From positions 1 through 41,654 of the forward strand of contig CAUEQD010000016.1 in assembly GCA_959019945.1 (NCBI GenBank): a stretch of 41,654 nt of DNA. The letters run 5' to 3'. A program made the position numbers and the translations under genes. Shown one piece after another: positions 40,954 through 41,654 of this stretch. This stretch comes from an uncultured Collinsella sp. Its GTDB lineage: Bacteria; Actinomycetota; Coriobacteriia; Coriobacteriales; Coriobacteriaceae. The notes under the pieces are model-generated. The model saw nothing but the letters and a program-made list of their open reading frames with translations. It did not search any database and had not been told where the DNA came from. Each line of letters starts with the position of its first letter. Positions within the stretch are counted from its first letter, which is position 1.

Positions 40954-41654
40954 TTAGTACACCATTCCCATGGCTTCGCGTACCTCGGCGAGCGTCGCCT
41001 CGGCGACCTCGTTGGCACGGCGATTGCCCTCGCGTAGGACGTCCTTGACGTAGTCCATATCCTGCACGAGCTCCTCGCGGCGCGCGCGGATGGGGGCGAA
41101 GTGCTCGTTCACGCTCTCGGTGACGTACTTCTTGAGCGCGCCTGCGCCGCCCATGCCGATCTCTTCGGCGATCTCGACCTCGGAGCGGCCGGTGCAGATC
41201 GCGGCGGTGGAGAGCAGGCCGGATACGCCAGGGCGCGCCTCGGGGTCGAACGTGATCATGCGCTCGCCGTCGGTCTGGCTCTTCTTGATGCGCTTGGCCG
41301 TCTCCTCGGCGGTCATGGAGATGTTGATGGCGTTGCCGTAGCTCTTGCTCATCTTTCGACCGTCCAAGCCGGGCAGCAGTGGGGTCTCGGACAGCAACGC
41401 GTCAACCTCGGGGAACACCTTGCCGTAGCGGTTGTTAAAGCGGCGGGCGATGGTGCGGGTAAGCTCGATGTGCGGCAGCTGGTCGCGGCCGACGGGCACG
41501 ACGTTGCCCTTGCAGAACAGGATGTCGCAGGCCTGATGCACCGGGTAGGTGAGCAGAAGGCCGGTGAGCTCGTGGCCCGAGGCCTCCATCTCGGCCTTTA
41601 CCGTGGGGTTGCGCGCCAGCTCGGCCTCGGACACCAGCGACAGGAACGGCAGCA
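40954..41654 (-). CDS. trpS: Tryptophanyl-tRNA synthetase, 5' end outside window
   Basis: The visible 232 or so codons are the C-terminal two thirds of a class I aminoacyl-tRNA synthetase that charges tRNA-Trp. The frame is open to the window edge (ending in LPFLSLVSEAELA upstream), so ATG-like codons inside are not the start. Visible features are LLLTYPVHQACDILFC, the GRDQLPHIELTR segment, and the class I KMSKS loop in LDGRKMSKSYGNAI. The C-terminal anticodon-binding helices follow. No T-box leader can be assessed because the 5' end is missing. Confidence 0.95.
   Translation of the reverse strand, partial: LPFLSLVSEAELARNPTVKAEMEASGHELTGLLLTYPVHQACDILFCKGNVVPVGRDQLPHIELTRTIARRFNNRYGKVFPEVDALLSETPLLPGLDGRKMSKSYGNAINISMTAEETAKRIKKSQTDGERMITFDPEARPGVSGLLSTAAICTGRSEVEIAEEIGMGGAGALKKYVTESVNEHFAPIRARREELVQDMDYVKDVLREGNRRANEVAEATLAEVREAMGMVY

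Overview
The window looks like chromosome of a high-GC anaerobic actinomycete of the Coriobacteriia, most like Collinsella. This is an inference from GC-rich codon use, a YlmE-SepF-YlmG-DivIVA division cluster, a short oxygen-sensitive-type ThiC, an M18 aminopeptidase and a CyuA-type cysteine desulfidase. No rRNA, tRNA, CRISPR array, insertion sequence or prophage gene was seen. Most of the window is ordinary core genome. The region from about 30.4 to 39.4 kb is accessory in character, with regulators, gene remnants and a drug-efflux gene.

0-8.2 kb: a forward run of pgeF (ylmD homologue), pstS-pstC-pstA-pstB-phoU for high-affinity phosphate uptake, then yggS/ylmE, sepF/ylmF, yggT/ylmG and divIVA. 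In Bacillus subtilis ylmD directly precedes ylmE, so here the phosphate operon sits inside the division cluster, behind a candidate PHO box. 8.2-10.8 kb, reverse: a nitroreductase and a second phosphate system (Pit transporter plus its DUF47 partner). 11-14.1 kb, forward: a small gene behind a perfect LexA-type box, a Bax-inhibitor-1 membrane protein, a PARG-like macrodomain protein lacking the usual second catalytic Glu, and an SGNH hydrolase. 14.2-16.7 kb, reverse: thiD and thiC, with a TPP riboswitch before thiC. 16.7-23.7 kb: a small membrane protein, yaaA flanked by two matching palindromic elements, an M18 aminopeptidase, polA, and a HAD phosphatase behind a long nested inverted repeat.

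23.7-27.5 kb: arginine biosynthesis (argG, argH). An untracked 24-codon leader ORF ending in clustered Arg codons precedes argG, and a 56-codon ORF lies between argG and argH. 27.8-30.4 kb: ndk, rpiB and a CyuA-type desulfidase. 30.5-34.7 kb: a cluster of XRE regulators with C-terminal membrane segments, including two intact 206-residue paralogues, a larger six-segment protein, a chimeric remnant of two regulators, and a small membrane gene with one internal stop. 35-36.5 kb: an SPFH (band 7) protein and a ribbon-helix-helix protein behind a promoter overlapped by a perfect palindrome. 36.5-38 kb: a Mef-like MFS efflux gene preceded by a nine-codon leader (MLASMRIWL) and alternative hairpins, which suggests drug-inducible attenuation. 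38.2-41.65 kb: a membrane protein with a 3' frameshift, an MGMT-type DNA repair protein, a second HAD phosphatase, and trpS, which runs off the window.

The strongest candidates for undescribed biology are the Arg-rich leader before argG, the Mef-like leader and attenuator, the LexA-box small gene, the membrane-anchored XRE family, and the length-conserved palindromes around yaaA. All assignments come from reading the sequence. No database search was run.
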